6,086 nucleotides of DNA from an uncultured Sphingomonadaceae bacterium (lineage in GTDB: Bacteria; Pseudomonadota; Alphaproteobacteria; Sphingomonadales; Sphingomonadaceae): assembly GCA_946480515.1 (NCBI GenBank), contig CAMLKX010000118.1, forward strand, positions 1-6,086, in the 5' to 3' direction. The notes under the pieces are model-generated. The model was not told the origin of the DNA and made no database searches. It was given only the letters and a program-made list of their open reading frames with translations. Shown here piece by piece: positions 5,026 through 6,086 of the stretch (position 1 is its first letter; each line of letters begins with the position of its first letter). The position numbers were made by a program, and so were the translations under genes.

Positions 5026-6086
5026 ATGTCTAATCCGGCCGAAGTTCGAAGTTTCACTGTCGACGCTGACGATGATGGCATACGGCTCGACCGCTGGTTC
5101 AAGCGGCACTTGCCCGAGGTGAGCTTCAATGTCGTGTCGCGCTGGGCGCGGACGGGACAGCTGCGGGTTGACGGCAAGCGCGCCAATCCCGGTGATCGGG
5201 TCGAAGCCGGGCAATCGATCCGCGTGCCCCCGCCCGAATCAGCTCCTGCCTCCACTGGTCCAAAGCCCCGGAAGCTCATAGCCCTGACCGCTGATGAGCA
5301 AGATTTCATTCGAGACATGGTAATCCACCAGGATGAGCACAGTTTCGTGCTTTCGAAGCCTCCGGGCCTTGCCACTCAAGGTGGGACGAAGACGACTCAG
5401 CATCTCGATCGTTTGCTGGATGGCTTGGCCGACACGCAGACGCAGCGGCCGAAGCTGGTGCACCGGCTCGACAAGGATACGTCAGGGGTTCTGCTGGTTG
5501 CGCGGTCAGCGCGCGCGGCGGGGCACTACGCCAAGGCATTCTCAGGCCGCACGGCCCGAAAAATCTACTGGGCGCTGGTCACCGGAGTGCCCTCTGCAGA
5601 CGAGGGACTGATCGACTTGCCGCTAGCGAAGCAGCCCGGAACCGGCGGTGAGAAGATGCACGTCGACCGCGAGGAGGGGCTGAGTGCGCGGACCCGCTGG
5701 CGGGTAATCGACCGCGCGGGCAATCGCGCCGCCTGGGTCGAGCTGCAGCCGCTGACGGGACGAACGCATCAGCTGCGCGCGCACATGGCCGCGATCGGTC
5801 ACCCCATCGTTGGCGATGCAAAATATGGCGGCCCTGAAGCGTTTTTGACCGGCGGCATCAGCCGCAAAATGCATCTTCATGCCCGGCGCCTGAAGATCGA
5901 CGGACTTGATGGCAAGGTAATCGACATCACCGCGCCCTTGCCGCAGCACTTCGCCGAAAGCCTCGCCACTCTCGGGTTCGAAGAGATGGCGGGCGAGATG
6001 CTCCCGCTTCAATCGGAAACGGGGAGATCGACCGCGGAGGCGAAGCGCCGCGCAAGCTCGAAGCGGGCTACCGGCAGGGGCGCCGC
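5026..6086 (+). CDS. RluA-family (RluC-like) pseudouridine synthase, 3' end outside the window
   Basis: The frame stays open from ATG 5026 to the edge (353 codons so far) with no stop. An S4 RNA-binding domain lies at about residues 19-70 (GIRLDRWFKRHL, then GQLRVDGKR). The catalytic pseudouridine synthase domain follows, with KPPGLATQGG (about 110-119), the family signature HRLDKDTSG with catalytic D149, and LTGRTHQLRAHM (243-254) followed by GHPIVGDAKYGG. S4 plus this arrangement matches RluC/RluD-type enzymes that isomerise uridines in 23S rRNA; RluC is the closer guess, but the target bases cannot be read from sequence. An in-frame TAA at 5014-5016 limits the start to GTG 5017 or ATG 5026; neither has a strong ribosome binding site. 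The end visible here is a basic, low-complexity tail (about residues 335-353). It is the third gene of the cluster from 3955. Confidence 0.93.
   Translation, partial: MSNPAEVRSFTVDADDDGIRLDRWFKRHLPEVSFNVVSRWARTGQLRVDGKRANPGDRVEAGQSIRVPPPESAPASTGPKPRKLIALTADEQDFIRDMVIHQDEHSFVLSKPPGLATQGGTKTTQHLDRLLDGLADTQTQRPKLVHRLDKDTSGVLLVARSARAAGHYAKAFSGRTARKIYWALVTGVPSADEGLIDLPLAKQPGTGGEKMHVDREEGLSARTRWRVIDRAGNRAAWVELQPLTGRTHQLRAHMAAIGHPIVGDAKYGGPEAFLTGGISRKMHLHARRLKIDGLDGKVIDITAPLPQHFAESLATLGFEEMAGEMLPLQSETGRSTAEAKRRASSKRATGRGA

Noticed and set aside
5623..6012. A 129-codon minus-strand frame opposite the pseudouridine synthase gene
   Set aside because: It is antisense to conserved motifs of the RluA-family enzyme and has no independent support.
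1..6086. Mobile element, CRISPR, toxin-antitoxin or defence system
   Set aside because: I saw no transposase, integrase, repeat array, tRNA-associated att site, paired small toxin-like genes or sharp base-composition break. The gene content is housekeeping and storage metabolism.

Overview
The window is about 60% GC, densely coded and has very short intergenic gaps. It looks like ordinary chromosome from an alphaproteobacterium, most likely a sphingomonad. Three things point there: a DUF4893-type lipoprotein, a class I polyhydroxyalkanoate synthase with a GYCVAG nucleophile box, and an S4-domain RluA-family pseudouridine synthase of the RluC type common in that group. The lineage is inferred from protein character; I could not run a search.

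Layout: bases 1-1773 form a leftward transcription unit. Its first gene is an AlaC-type class I/II aminotransferase (568-1773). This is coupled by an ATGA stop/start overlap to a three-helix DUF2721 membrane protein (74-571). After a 50-base gap comes the first few codons of a further leftward gene (1-23) that runs off the window. Divergent from alaC across only 45 bases is phaC (1819-3600), a complete class I PHA synthase with a recognisable Cys-Asp-His triad. phaC converges on a small leftward gene for a 73-residue, very hydrophobic membrane protein (3632-3853).

From 3955 to the right edge is a compact rightward cluster: a DUF4893-like putative lipoprotein (3955-4632), a 131-residue unrecognised protein whose TTG start overlaps it (4613-5008), and the RluA/RluC-like pseudouridine synthase (5026 to the edge, 3' end not included). 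Their spacing suggests one transcript. I see no functional link between the metabolic genes (alanine aminotransferase, PHA synthesis) and the rRNA-modification cluster beyond adjacency.

I found no rRNA, tRNA, CRISPR array, insertion sequence, phage or defence gene, and no convincing new biological system. The most open items are the unrecognised protein at 4613-5008, the 45-base divergent alaC/phaC control region with a 9-base direct repeat, and the small membrane protein whose 3' end carries a perfect hairpin.
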